42,867 nucleotides of DNA from DATJUC01 sp035502675 (GCA_035502675.1 DATJUC010000080.1:1-42867), one strand, 5' to 3'. Counted from the stretch's first letter, positions 7,096 to 15,732 are shown. Numbers and translations: made by a program. The notes: generated by a model from the letters alone, not told the origin.

Positions 7096-9714
7096 CTAAC
7101 GACGGGCGGCGACGATCCCGAGATTGAGTGCAGCAGCTACCGCTTCGGTGCGAGTCGATACGCGCAGTTTCGTGAAGGCGCCGGCAACGTGATGATCCAC
7201 CGTTCGCACCGATCGGCAAAGGCGCTCGGCAATCTCGGCGTTTTTCAGGCCCTCGCATAGCAAGGCGAGTACTTCGAGTTCGCGCTCGGTCAGTTCGCAC
7301 GGGTTCGCCTTGGTCGAGGCGCGCTTGCCGCGCGGGATGCCTTTGACCGCACCGGCGTGAAGACGGCCGCGAAGCGCTTCGGCTGCGGGACGAGCACCCA
7401 GACGCTCGTAGATCTCGAGCGCTTCGAGCTGGCCTGCGGCATCGCCCTCGGCAAGCGCGCGGGCTTGCTCGAACGGACATCCGAACGATTCCCAGAGCGC
7501 TGCCGCTTCGCGGAACCGTCCTTCGATCTGAAGCGCGAAAGGTGTCGCAAGGCCATCGCGCTCGACGTCGGCTGCGCCGGCGCGATGCAAAAAGTACGTA
7601 AATTCACCGCGAAACCAGTCGTGACCGTGCCGCTTCGCAAGCGCTAAGGCGGGCGAGACCAGAGACGCCACGCGATCCGTCTCCCCCCGTGAGAGCGCGG
7701 CCTCGGCGCTCACCGCCCTCAGCCGCCCGATCCGCTGCAGCGAGTCGCTGGCGTCGACGAGCGTGCTCGCCTCTTCCAGCAGCGGAGCGGCGCCGGCATC
7801 GCCTCGCCGGATGCGCACGCGCGCGAGCGTCACCAGGGCCACGACGCGGCTGATCGTCCGGTCGGAACTTCCAATTACTTCGAGAGCGTGTTCTTCGGCT
7901 TCGTTCCAGCGGCCGAGATACATCTCCGACATCGCCAGCCATGCCGTCGCGTACGTGCGCGCGCTATCGATATCGTGCCGGCTTGCGAATGCGATCGACT
8001 GCAAGAAGTACTGGCGCGCCTCGCGGAGCCGGTAGAGGTCTCCCGAGACCCACCCGAGATTGTTTTGGATGACGGCGGCGGTGAAATCGAGGCCTTCACG
8101 TATCGCGACGTCGATCGCCCGCCGCAGGTGCCGGCATCCCGCCTCATAATCGCTGAACGCGGTCGCCGCACCGAAAACGCCGAGCGCGGCTACGAGGACT
8201 TCTCGGCTCTCGAAGCGCTCCGCAAGCTCGATGGCCTTGCGGCTCCACGGGACGGCTGCCTTAAACTCTCCGTCGAGCATTCGAAGATGCGCCTGAATGC
8301 GATACGCATGAGCCAGTTCGACGCTCGGGGGTCCGGCTTCGAGGACCGCGATTGCCTGCAAGCTCGCGACATCGGCCTCGGCGACCCTCAGCGCCCTCGC
8401 GTAGGCCAGAGCGAGCTCGCTGAGGTTCGTTCCTTCGCCGATCGCGTTGCCGCCGCGCCGATGAAGGCCGGCAGCCGCCTTGCGCGCTTCGACGGCTTCC
8501 TCGAGTTGCGCGGTAAACTGGCACTCCTGGGCGTAGGCCTCGAGCCAAGCCGCGCGATCCGTTTCGGGCGCCGCTGCCGCACGTTGCAGCGCGGCCGCGT
8601 AGTGCGCGATCGCTTCACGGTGAGCTTTGCGATGCGCGGCTTCGCGCGCTGCTTGCGGCGAGTATCGCAGTATCGCGGCGGCATCGCCGGCCCGCGTGGC
8701 GTGATGGGCGAGACGCGCGGCCGGAACTCGATCGGAACCGGCTTTCTCCAAAGCGTCGAGGACGCGCTGGTGCAGCGACCGCGCCGCCGGCGGCGACAAG
8801 GAGTTTTCGACGACGCGGCGAGCCAGCTCGTGGCGGAAGCGCACCGATTCCGCGTCGGCTTCCAAAAGACCGCAGTTGAGACAACGTTCCAGCGCGGGAA
8901 GGCTCACCTCGAGCAACGCTTCCAAAAACGAGCGCTCGATCTCGCGCGGGACGATCGAAACGGCTTTCAGAATCGCTTGCGAATCGGGCGGCAACCGGGA
9001 AAAACGGCCGAGCACGAGATCTTCGATGCTGCGAGGCGTTCGATCGCCGGTGCTGCGCAAGAGTTCGGTAACGAAAAACGGGTTACCGTTGGTTGCCTCG
9101 TAAATTCCGTCGGCGGATTGCAGCGCGCGGTGCGCCAGCGCCGCTACGCCTTCCTTCGAAAGTCGCGAAAGCTCGAGGTGCGTGACGTTGGCGCTGGGAA
9201 GCTCGCCGACGGTGCGGCGCAACGGGTGTTCGACGCCGAGATCGTCGCTGCGATACGTAGCAACCAGCAAGCACGGTAAACGATCGATGCGCCGGCCAAG
9301 AAACTTGAGAAGGTCTAGGGTCGCTTCGTCGGCCCAGTGTACGTCCTCCACGACCAGCAGCGTCGCTCGCGGGCTTTGCAGTTCCTCGATGAATTTTTCG
9401 AAGAGAGCGGTTCGGTCGACGCCGGCTCGAAGCTGCGCGCCGAACCCTGCGTCGGACGACCGAGCGATGTCGTAAAGCGGCGCCAGCGGATGCGGAGTTT
9501 GCAAGGCGTCGCAAGCGCCCCACCACACGCGAACGCCTCCTCCCGCGTCCGCCAGCGCGCGCAGCAATCCCGTTTTGCCGATACCGGCTTCGCCCGCGAC
9601 GAACGCGACGCTGCCGGTGCCGCTCTCCGCCCGGGTAAGGGCGTGTCGAAGGATTCGCAGCGGCTCGTCCCGCTCGACCAGATGCAGGGCCTGCTGCGGC
9701 ACGGTGAGGCTCAC
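7096..9714 (-). CDS. large AAA-ATPase LuxR-family regulator (LAL/MalT type)
   Basis: This is an 872-aa STAND-type regulator: an N-terminal nucleotide-binding domain, a long helical repeat (TPR-like) sensor region, and a C-terminal LuxR DNA-binding domain. Walker A is GEAGIGKT (about residues 41-48) and Walker B is LLVVEDVHWADE (about 120-130). The HTH reads LTERELEVLALLCEGLKNAE then IAERLCRSVRTVDHHV (about residues 805-850). Proteins of this class usually bind an inducer through the repeats and activate transcription when ATP-bound. I chose GTG at 9714 because coding-like sequence begins there; the open frame reaches 9840 but that part overlaps the divergent gene and is Arg-rich. The divergent DUF4242 gene is the nearest candidate target. 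Confidence 0.88.
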   Translation of the reverse strand: MSLTVPQQALHLVERDEPLRILRHALTRAESGTGSVAFVAGEAGIGKTGLLRALADAGGGVRVWWGACDALQTPHPLAPLYDIARSSDAGFGAQLRAGVDRTALFEKFIEELQSPRATLLVVEDVHWADEATLDLLKFLGRRIDRLPCLLVATYRSDDLGVEHPLRRTVGELPSANVTHLELSRLSKEGVAALAHRALQSADGIYEATNGNPFFVTELLRSTGDRTPRSIEDLVLGRFSRLPPDSQAILKAVSIVPREIERSFLEALLEVSLPALERCLNCGLLEADAESVRFRHELARRVVENSLSPPAARSLHQRVLDALEKAGSDRVPAARLAHHATRAGDAAAILRYSPQAAREAAHRKAHREAIAHYAAALQRAAAAPETDRAAWLEAYAQECQFTAQLEEAVEARKAAAGLHRRGGNAIGEGTNLSELALAYARALRVAEADVASLQAIAVLEAGPPSVELAHAYRIQAHLRMLDGEFKAAVPWSRKAIELAERFESREVLVAALGVFGAATAFSDYEAGCRHLRRAIDVAIREGLDFTAAVIQNNLGWVSGDLYRLREARQYFLQSIAFASRHDIDSARTYATAWLAMSEMYLGRWNEAEEHALEVIGSSDRTISRVVALVTLARVRIRRGDAGAAPLLEEASTLVDASDSLQRIGRLRAVSAEAALSRGETDRVASLVSPALALAKRHGHDWFRGEFTYFLHRAGAADVERDGLATPFALQIEGRFREAAALWESFGCPFEQARALAEGDAAGQLEALEIYERLGARPAAEALRGRLHAGAVKGIPRGKRASTKANPCELTERELEVLALLCEGLKNAEIAERLCRSVRTVDHHVAGAFTKLRVSTRTEAVAAALNLGIVAARR

Positions 9715-9833
9715 AAATTGGGCAATCCCCGGACGCAAAATGGGCGACCCCGCGGACGCCCGAGGGAGGGCCGCCGGTCTAGTGTGGAATCGGCGGCGCC
9801 GCCTGGCGCGCCGTCGACCCGACGAGGTACGGC

Positions 9834-10115
9834 ATGCCACGCTATATCGTCGAACGCACCTTCCAAGACGGCTTGACGGTCTCGCTCGACGAAAGCGGCG
9901 CCCGCGTCTGCACGGACGTCGTAAATGCCAACGCTAAACACGGCGTTACGTGGGTGCATTCCTACGTCAGCGGCGATCGCCGGAAAACGTACTGCGTCTA
10001 CGACGGTCCCTCGGCCGAAGCCATTCGTGCGGCAGCTCACGATACAAACCTGCCCATCGACAGCATTACGGAAGTTGGCGTACTCGACCCTTACTTCTAC
10101 CGTTCGGGAGGCTAG
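9834..10115 (+). CDS. DUF4242 domain protein
   Basis: A 93-aa small protein with the full DUF4242 pattern: MPRYIVERTF at the start, GVTWVHSYVSGDRRKTYCVY in the middle, DGPSAEAIRAAA, and ITEVGVLDPYFY at the end. The family adopts a ferredoxin-like alpha/beta fold; its function is not established. ATG at 9834 is preceded by GAGG (9824-9827). It is transcribed divergently from the LuxR-type ATPase with about 120 nt between starts, so that regulator may control it; this is inference from position. Its stop overlaps the 3' end of a decayed minus-strand reading frame. Confidence 0.92.
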   Translation: MPRYIVERTFQDGLTVSLDESGARVCTDVVNANAKHGVTWVHSYVSGDRRKTYCVYDGPSAEAIRAAAHDTNLPIDSITEVGVLDPYFYRSGG

Positions 10116-10545
10116 CCCCGCAGGTTCGCTAGCCCGCCTACGGCGTTTCGCCGGATTGGAGAGACCATAGGGCCGTCGACGTAACCGCGGCACCGCCGCG
10201 ACAGCAGAAACTCGAAGCTTTCGCCGGTAAAATGCTCGGCGACCTCGGCGCCGTCGCCGCCGCGCCGCAGAAACGCCGTTCAATATCGTCTACGAAATAG
10301 CGCCCTAGCGAAAAGCGTTCCATCGCGATCTCCGCGCAACCGAAAGTGGAGAGGAGCTCCCCAAGTTCACTCAACACGACCGCGGAGATTGCGATGGGCA
10401 TCAGTAATCGCGCCCGAGGTTAGCGCGTTTGCGGCGTTGCGGGTCCGAACGCTCTCGTGCAGGTCGCGCAGCGAGAACCATCGCAGCTCCGGCAGCGCGG
10501 CAACGAAGCCCACGGCCGTCCGATAGCCAACGCCGGGAAGTTAGC
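10112..10545 (-). pseudogene. possible decayed gene, unrecognised
   Basis: On the minus strand three adjoining stretches read like protein but in different frames. The first contains VGYRTAVGFVAALPELRWF and LRDLHESVRTR. The second starts at ATG 10401 with LSELGELLSTFG and RFSLGRYFVDDIER. The third continues at about 10270 with GGDGAEVAEHFTGESFEF and GYVDGPMVSPIRR and stops at 10112. Joining them needs two frame changes, so I treat this as a possible remnant of one gene. I do not recognise the family, and the case rests on amino-acid composition alone. Confidence 0.3.
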
Positions 10546-10807
10546 GAAGCCGGCTTGCGCCGGCTGCTCGTCGCGATCGGCGTCATGGCGGCGCTCACGC
10601 AAACGCTCGACACGACGATTACGAACGTCGCGCTTCCGACCATCCAGGGAAACCTCGGCGCAAACTACGCCGCACCGGTCCTGCCGCCGTGCTCGCCTAT
10701 GCCGACGCGACGGCGTTGATGGCACTGTCGCGTTCTTCTGCGCGCCGCTGGGACTCTTCATGCACAAACCTACGCAGCCGGAACCGCAATCGCCGGCTGC
10801 GGCGTAG
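10537..10807 (+). pseudogene. EmrB/QacA-type (DHA2) efflux gene remnant, centre deleted
   Basis: The 5' part encodes the start of a DHA2-family drug/proton antiporter: RRLLVAIGVMAALTQTLDTT then TNVALPTIQGNLGANYA, i.e. the first TM helix and the family's D-T-T motif. Directly after it, in other frames, comes what looks like the last TM helix and tail of the same family: AVLAYADATALMAL, then VAFFCAPLGLFMHKP ending at TAG 10805-10807. A full gene needs about 1.5 kb, so roughly 1.2 kb of the centre is missing and at least two frameshifts are present. It cannot make a transporter. An intact relative lies at 14050-15732. Confidence 0.65.
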
Positions 10808-10901
10808 GCTCTGGGCGGGTGGCCGGGCCAAGCACGGAAGCGGCGCAACCTTCCAGCAGGCGCGACAGGTCAAACGGTTCGAACTTTCAGGAGGAGCTTT
10901 G

Positions 10902-11495
10902 GTGGCCAAGATTGCCGTTATTTACTACAGCGCTTACGGACACACGTACGAGATGGCGAAGTCTCTGGAAGAGGGCGCTAAGTCGGTTGGCGCCGAGACG
11001 CGTCTGCGCAAGGTGCGAGAACTGGCGCCCGACGAGGTGATCGCGACGCAAAAGGGATGGCACGATCACCGCGTGGCGACGCAGCACGTGCCCGAGGCGA
11101 CCCTCGACGATCTCGAGTGGGCCAACGGCTTCGCCTTCGGGACACCCACACGCTACGGCGGCCCGGCGGCGCAGCTCAAGCAGTTCATCGACACCACCGG
11201 CTCGATCTGGCAGAAAGGCGCACTCGCGGACAAGGCGGCTACGTCTTTCAGCGGGGCGATGAATCCGCACGGCGGCCAAGAGAGCACGATTTTGGCCTTG
11301 AACAACGCATTTTACCATTGGGGCTCGATCATCGTTCCGCCCGGCTACACCGATCAGTCGATCTTCGCCGCCGGCGGCAATCCCTACGGAGTCAGCAACA
11401 CCGCGTCGGGCGAGGCCGTGGACGACACCGTGCTCAAGGCGGCGTTCTACCAGGGAGCGCGGTTGGCGAAGTTCGCCGACCTGCTCTCGCGCTAA
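10902..11495 (+). CDS. wrbA: NAD(P)H:quinone oxidoreductase, WrbA family
   Basis: The 197-aa product is a flavodoxin-like FMN protein that reduces quinones by two electrons with NAD(P)H and so avoids semiquinone radicals; it acts in the cytosol. Seen in sequence: AKIAVIYYSAYGHTYEMAKS (first strand and phosphate-binding loop), FGTPTRYGGPAAQLKQFID, the SFSGAMNPHGGQEST segment, and the closing HWGSIIVPPGYTD and GNPYGVSN motifs, all characteristic of WrbA. Length fits the family (about 200). GTG at 10902 is chosen because AGGAGGA (10889-10895) lies 6 nt upstream. It leads a run of four co-directional genes with small gaps, suggesting a stress-response operon. Confidence 0.93.
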   Translation: MAKIAVIYYSAYGHTYEMAKSLEEGAKSVGAETRLRKVRELAPDEVIATQKGWHDHRVATQHVPEATLDDLEWANGFAFGTPTRYGGPAAQLKQFIDTTGSIWQKGALADKAATSFSGAMNPHGGQESTILALNNAFYHWGSIIVPPGYTDQSIFAAGGNPYGVSNTASGEAVDDTVLKAAFYQGARLAKFADLLSR

Positions 11496-11546
11496 TCGGA
11501 AGCGTCCGAAGCAGGAAGCTCCCATTCCGTAAACGGACAGGCTTGC

Positions 11547-11876
11547 ATGGCGGCAATCACGATCGACGAGACGGCCAGATTCGTCAGCATGGTAGCGCTC
11601 GACCTCGGCAAGGCCGACGCATCGGCGGCGGCTCGCGAAGTGCGGTACGCCATCGAAGAGCGAGGCTCGAGCGAAAAAGGCTTTCTCGGCTCGGTCGTAA
11701 TGGCCGACCGCGAGCGATCCCGACTGTTAGTCGTTTCGCTGTGGGAGTCGGACCACGCGTGGAGTGCGGCGCAATACGATCGGGAGATTGGCCGGGCGGT
11801 GAGCGACGCCGTCGAAACCGCATCGTCGTACGACATCCAAACGTACGAAACGCTTACCGTCGTCCGCGCCTCGTGA
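11547..11876 (+). CDS. small protein, possible ABM-like alpha/beta barrel
   Basis: A 109-aa cytosolic protein without a clear family assignment. The central part (GFLGSVVMADRERSRLLVVS then LWESDHAWSAAQYD) follows the pattern of dimeric alpha/beta-barrel proteins such as antibiotic-biosynthesis monooxygenase-like (ABM) domains, where a 'GFLG/GF.G' turn is followed by a strand ending in SLWES and an amphipathic helix. This is a fold-level guess. It follows wrbA by 51 nt and precedes the DUF3175 gene by 26 nt. A link to quinone or oxidative metabolism would suit the neighbours but is not shown. Confidence 0.7.
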   Translation: MAAITIDETARFVSMVALDLGKADASAAAREVRYAIEERGSSEKGFLGSVVMADRERSRLLVVSLWESDHAWSAAQYDREIGRAVSDAVETASSYDIQTYETLTVVRAS

Positions 11877-11902
11877 ACGTCCCATACGTGAGGAGTTTGA
11901 CT

Positions 11903-12169
11903 ATGAGCGATGCAACAGATCGTTGGTCCCAGGAAATCACCGAACGCGACCGGCACGATCTGCCCGAAGGCGTGTTCGCTTCCGGGTCCGCGCAGGAGAT
12001 TGCCGATGCCGTTTTGGCGACGGCTCGGGGCGAAGAAGGTGACGAGAGCGTCGAGCGCCGGGCGATGGCAAAGCTGACCTTCTACGAAAACCGAGCGGGC
12101 CGAAACCTGTCGCCGGAACGCCGCCAAACGCTGGAAGACGCAAAAGCCATCGTCAGAGAGTCGTCCTAG
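11903..12169 (+). CDS. DUF3175 family protein
   Basis: This 88-aa protein has the DUF3175 pattern: an N-terminal RWSQEITERD, the LPEGVFASGSAQEIADAVL segment, then AMAKLTFYENRAGRNLS and ERRQTLEDAK. The family consists of short, mainly helical proteins of unknown function found in many soil bacteria. ATG at 11903 has AGGAG (11891-11895) 7 nt upstream; the longer open frame in which it lies is a shadow of wrbA. The next gene starts 2 nt after its stop, so the pair is almost certainly co-translated. Confidence 0.85.
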   Translation: MSDATDRWSQEITERDRHDLPEGVFASGSAQEIADAVLATARGEEGDESVERRAMAKLTFYENRAGRNLSPERRQTLEDAKAIVRESS

Positions 12170-12171
12170 CC

Positions 12172-12375
12172 ATGCCTTCAAAAAAAGCGCACGCGGAGCT
12201 CAAGCTAGGGGATAAAGTCTCCATTCCGGGCGAAGGGCTCAAAGGAGTCGTCACCGCCGTGCATCCGCACGAGGCAATCGTCAAGCTGGAATCCGGAGAG
12301 CATCGCCGATTCGCGCTCGAGTCGATTCATCGCGACGCGACCTTCGACGAGCTTTCCGATTTCGTCGACCACTAG
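12172..12375 (+). CDS. small SH3-like barrel protein (67 aa)
   Basis: A short protein whose core LKLGDKVSIPGEGLKGVVTA, followed by AIVKLESGEHRRFALESI, looks like an SH3-like or KOW-type five-strand barrel, based on the 'GD-V--PG-G--G-V' turn pattern. I do not recognise a named family. The start lies 2 nt behind the DUF3175 stop, indicating translational coupling. It closes the wrbA run; the convergent lipoprotein ends 27 nt further on. Confidence 0.7.
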   Translation: MPSKKAHAELKLGDKVSIPGEGLKGVVTAVHPHEAIVKLESGEHRRFALESIHRDATFDELSDFVDH

Positions 12376-12402
12376 CGTGGATACCGGGACGCTCGCCGGC
12401 CT

Positions 12403-13536
12403 TCAATGAACGGCGATGCCGTTGACTTCTGCTAGCTGCGTCTTCGACCCCTGGATGACTTGCACCGGCGCGACGTTCCCGTTGGCGCCGGGCGCGAAAA
12501 CGAGAATCGACGCGGGCGGCGGCCCCGGGACGAGCGGCTCGTTTCCGACGTAGAGGTAGCCGGCTTCATCCACGGCGATGGCGTCGGGATTCCACAGCTG
12601 CGTCTTCTTGCCATGAATGAAGATCGTCGGAGTGACGTTGCCCGACGCCCCTGCCGGATATGCGGTGATCGTACTCGCGTCCAGGTTCGCTGCGTAAATC
12701 AGGTTGTGGACGGGATCGTATGCGATGCGGTTCGGGCCCGAGAGATGCGTGTTCGAGCCGGCCAACCAGCGAAGCGGCGCTACGTTTCCGTCGGCACGCG
12801 GGCCGAACGTGAGGATCTCTCCGCCGTAGTGCGCCGTACATTTGGGCGGCCCACAGCGATCGCTCACGATATAGTCGCCCATACCGTCAAACGTTATCTG
12901 TGACGGCAAGTAAAGACGGGTGGCGGGCCCAGCGATCTTGCGAATCGGAGCGGCGTTGCCGGTCGAACCGGCGCGCCACGTAGCGACGAATCCTTGATTG
13001 ACGTCGTCGGCCACGATTTCGCTCTCTTTGGTGAGCGCCACGCCGCCGCAAGAAACGGTTTGCGGCGAAATCACCAGCCGGGCGGCCGGCTTGACGTCGC
13101 CCCACGAACCCGGGCCGCGATTCAGTGGGAATACCGAGACGAACTTGCTAAACGTGCGACAGGTCCAAAGGGCGTCGCCGCTCGAGTCGAAGAACGCGCT
13201 TTGCGGCACGCAGCAACCGCCGGCTTCGAAGAGGCCGGTTTTCCTACCGGCAATAACGTGCGCGGGAGCGACGTTTCCGTTTGCCGCAGCGGGATAGACG
13301 CCGAGTTCACCCGGTCCGAGGAATCCGCCCGGCCCGCCCCGGCTGGACCGGATCGCGGCAAAGAACGTGAAGCGGGCACGTCCGGTTACGGATGCGGTAA
13401 AGCCGTTCTCCGTCGCTAGCGCCGTCTGCGACCGGCCGGCGAACGGCACCGGGAGCTGGCTCGGCTGGCTGCACCCGCCGACGGCCACGCCGAAGGCGAG
13501 CGCTGCGACTGCGACGAGCCCCGACTTGCTTCTCAT
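12403..13536 (-). CDS. NHL-type beta-propeller lipoprotein
   Basis: The 377-aa product starts MRSKSGLVAVAALAFG and has lipobox VGGC (about Cys22). The body contains four to five repeats in which a 'GNVAP' turn is followed by a strand such as HVIAGRKTGLFEA, RKIAGPATRLYLP, RWLAGSNTHLSGP, FIHGKKTQLWNP and QVIQGSKTQLAEV, alternating with NHL blades (AIAVDEAGYLYVGNE, RIAYDPVHNLIYAAN). The regular spacing indicates an NHL propeller with an unusual conserved K/N-T-x-L motif in each blade. A TTG one codon upstream (13539) is an alternative start. It lies alone between convergent and divergent neighbours; the divergent MarR gene starts 95 nt away. Confidence 0.85.
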   Translation of the reverse strand: MRSKSGLVAVAALAFGVAVGGCSQPSQLPVPFAGRSQTALATENGFTASVTGRARFTFFAAIRSSRGGPGGFLGPGELGVYPAAANGNVAPAHVIAGRKTGLFEAGGCCVPQSAFFDSSGDALWTCRTFSKFVSVFPLNRGPGSWGDVKPAARLVISPQTVSCGGVALTKESEIVADDVNQGFVATWRAGSTGNAAPIRKIAGPATRLYLPSQITFDGMGDYIVSDRCGPPKCTAHYGGEILTFGPRADGNVAPLRWLAGSNTHLSGPNRIAYDPVHNLIYAANLDASTITAYPAGASGNVTPTIFIHGKKTQLWNPDAIAVDEAGYLYVGNEPLVPGPPPASILVFAPGANGNVAPVQVIQGSKTQLAEVNGIAVH

Positions 13537-13601
13537 CAACCAACAGCTTCACGACGGCGACCGGCTCTTCCGCCTCGCGCGCTCGTTCGCACGAAGGATA
13601 A

Positions 13602-13629
13602 TAAGTCCAACCTTAGTAGTTTGGGCTTA
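13602..13629. promoter_or_regulatory. imperfect palindrome, likely MarR operator
   Basis: TAAGTCCAA (13602-13610) and TTGGGCTTA (13621-13629) are inverted with one mismatch around a 10-nt spacer and end 2 nt before the MarR start codon. GATAAT (13597-13602) could be the -10 box of a nearly leaderless transcript; no ribosome-binding site is visible. MarR proteins usually repress their own promoter through such palindromes. The size and position fit, but binding is inferred. Confidence 0.55.
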
Positions 13630-13631
13630 CT

Positions 13632-14066
13632 ATGCCGAAGTCCGACCCAAACGAGATAGCCGAGGCGCTCCGCGTCGGGATCGGCCTATTGGTGCGCCGC
13701 TTGCGCCAATTACAGATTGAAGGCAGCCTGACGCTGCCCGAGACGGCGGCGCTCAAACGGCTGGAGGCGGGCGGCCCCACGACCGCGACCGAACTCGCCA
13801 AGCAAGAGCAAATCAGCCCGCAATCGATGGGTGCGACGCTGAACGCGCTCGAAGGGCGCCGTTTCATCCGGCGCCTTTCCGACCCGCACGACGGGCGCCG
13901 TTCGATCGTTGCGATGACGCCGGCCGGCGGAAAGGCGCTGCGCGAAAATCGAAGCGTTCGGACGCGACTGCTGGCCCAAGCGATTGCGGCGGCATTTACC
14001 CGGGAAGAACTGCACGTGCTTGCTGCAGCCGCGCCGCTGGTAGAGCGACTTGCCGAACGTCTCTAA
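13632..14066 (+). CDS. MarR-family transcriptional regulator
   Basis: A 144-aa winged-helix regulator. The DNA-binding part is visible as ATELAKQEQISPQSMGATLN (recognition helix) followed by ALEGRRFIRRLSDPHDGRRS, the wing with the typical D-x-R-x-(R/K)-S pattern. MarR proteins act as dimers and release DNA when they bind phenolic or other small ligands, commonly derepressing efflux pumps. The downstream transporter overlaps its 3' end by 17 nt, so the likely target is this three-gene operon, through the palindrome just upstream of the start. The ligand is unknown. Confidence 0.92.
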   Translation: MPKSDPNEIAEALRVGIGLLVRRLRQLQIEGSLTLPETAALKRLEAGGPTTATELAKQEQISPQSMGATLNALEGRRFIRRLSDPHDGRRSIVAMTPAGGKALRENRSVRTRLLAQAIAAAFTREELHVLAAAAPLVERLAERL

Positions 14067-15732
14067 CCGCTATAAATGGATCGCCCTCTCGAACACGACG
14101 CTGGCGATGTTCATGTCGGCGCTCGACGGGTCGATCGTCATCGTCGCGCTGCCGGCGATTTTCCACGGCATTCATCTCGATCCGCTCGCGCCGGCCAACG
14201 TCGGCTACCTGCTATGGATGATCATGGGCTACCGGCTGGTGCAAGCCGTGCTCGTCGTCACCCTCGGTCGACTTGGCGACATTTACGGGCGGGTGCGAAT
14301 TTACAACGCAGGCTTTGCCGTCTTCGGAATCGCCTCGCTGCTGCTTTCGTTCGATCCGTTCAGCGGTCCATGCGGCGCCGAATGGCTGATCGGATGGCGG
14401 GTCCTGCAGGCGCTGGGCGGATCGATGCTGATGGCTAACTCGGCGGCAATTCTCACCGACGCGTTCCCGCCGCAGCGCCGGGGCTTTGCGCTCGGCATCA
14501 ACCAAATCGCGGGACTCGCGGGACAGTTTATCGGCTTGATCGCCGGCGGCGTGCTGGCGGTCGTCGACTGGCGCGCCATCTTCTGGATCAACGTGCCGGT
14601 GGGCGTCCTCGGCACCGTGTGGGCATACTATAATCTGCGCGAAACGAGCCCGCGCAGCCGCGAGAGCATCGACTGGTTCGGAAACCTTACGTTTGCCGGG
14701 GGCCTCACGGCCTTGCTGACGGCGATCACCGTCGGCGTGCAGCCATACCGCCATCACGCGATGGGGTGGACCAATCCGGCCGTTGTGGCCGCGCTCGCCG
14801 CCGGCATCGTACTAATCTCCGTCTGCATTCTCGGAGAAGCCAAGATCGCCGAACCGATGTTCGATCCCGGCTTGTTCAAGATCCGAGCGTTTGCCGCTGG
14901 GAACGTGGCCAGCCTGGCCGCTTCAATGACTCGAGGCGGACTCCAGTTCATGCTGATCATTTGGCTGCAGGGCATTTGGCTGCCGCTGCACGGCTACGAC
15001 TATAGCCAAACGCCGTTGTGGGCCGGAATTTATCTGCTGCCGTTGACGGCCGGATTCCTGATTTCCGGCCCGACGTCGGGCATTCTTTCGGATCGTTTCG
15101 GAGCGCGGCGCTTCGCCACGGCGGGCATGCTGGTCACGGCCGCCAGCTTCGCCGGACTGATGCTGCTGCCGGTGGACTTTCCGTACTGGGCGTTCGCCGG
15201 GCTGGTCGCCGCCAACGGCATCGGCGCCGGAATGTTCAGCTCGCCCAATACCGCTTCGATCATGAGCAGCGTGCCGCCGGAACACCGCGGCGTCGCTTCG
15301 GGCATGCGCGCGACCTTCCAGAACTCCGGGACGGCCGTTTCCATCGGCGTCTTCTTTTCGCTCATGATCGCCGGGCTCGCGCGCACGCTGCCGGCGCAGC
15401 TCGCCGACGGGTTACAAGGCTACGGCGTGCCGCATGCGGTCGCGCAACACGTCGCCTCGCTGCCGCCGGTCGCGTCGCTCTTTGCAGCGCTGCTCGGCGT
15501 CAACCCGATCCAACAGCTCCTCGCTTCCAGCGGCGCCTTGGCCGCGCTTCCCGCTCAGAGCCGAAGCGCCGTCACCGGTCATCAGTTTTTCCCGAACCTC
15601 ATCTCGGCACCGTTTCACGAAGGCCTCATCGTCGCATTTCTGGCAGCCGTCGTCATGTCGCTGATCGCCGCAACGGCATCGGCGTTACGCGGCACGACCG
15701 TCACAAGGAGATCCCATGAATCAGCCGCCTGA
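14050..15732 (+). CDS. MFS drug:proton antiporter, DHA2 (EmrB/QacA, 14-TM) family
   Basis: The 560-aa inner-membrane protein has the DHA2 signature: SALDGSIVIVALPAI in the first TM helix, LGRLGDIYGRVRIY (motif A, loop 2-3), GWRVLQALGGSMLMANSAAI (TM4) and the GIGAGMFSSPNTASIMSSVP segment in the second half. Fourteen hydrophobic segments can be traced, with a TM-free loop near residues 430-500. Such proteins export toxic compounds in exchange for protons. It starts at TTG 14050 inside the MarR gene; the first ATG in frame lies inside TM1, so the TTG is preferred. Regulation by the MarR repressor is likely from the operon order. Confidence 0.92.
   Translation: MPNVSNRYKWIALSNTTLAMFMSALDGSIVIVALPAIFHGIHLDPLAPANVGYLLWMIMGYRLVQAVLVVTLGRLGDIYGRVRIYNAGFAVFGIASLLLSFDPFSGPCGAEWLIGWRVLQALGGSMLMANSAAILTDAFPPQRRGFALGINQIAGLAGQFIGLIAGGVLAVVDWRAIFWINVPVGVLGTVWAYYNLRETSPRSRESIDWFGNLTFAGGLTALLTAITVGVQPYRHHAMGWTNPAVVAALAAGIVLISVCILGEAKIAEPMFDPGLFKIRAFAAGNVASLAASMTRGGLQFMLIIWLQGIWLPLHGYDYSQTPLWAGIYLLPLTAGFLISGPTSGILSDRFGARRFATAGMLVTAASFAGLMLLPVDFPYWAFAGLVAANGIGAGMFSSPNTASIMSSVPPEHRGVASGMRATFQNSGTAVSIGVFFSLMIAGLARTLPAQLADGLQGYGVPHAVAQHVASLPPVASLFAALLGVNPIQQLLASSGALAALPAQSRSAVTGHQFFPNLISAPFHEGLIVAFLAAVVMSLIAATASALRGTTVTRRSHESAA

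Noticed and set aside
7888..9279. 463-codon plus-strand open frame inside the LuxR-type regulator
   Set aside because: It is the complement of a gene with clear Walker and HTH motifs; its own product has no recognisable features.
10876..10884. GGTTCGAAC resembling a tRNA T-loop
   Set aside because: No acceptor or anticodon stems surround it, and it lies in the leader of wrbA.
11057..11900. N-terminal extension of the DUF3175 frame
   Set aside because: The frame runs through wrbA, but only the part from ATG 11903 shows family motifs and a ribosome-binding site.
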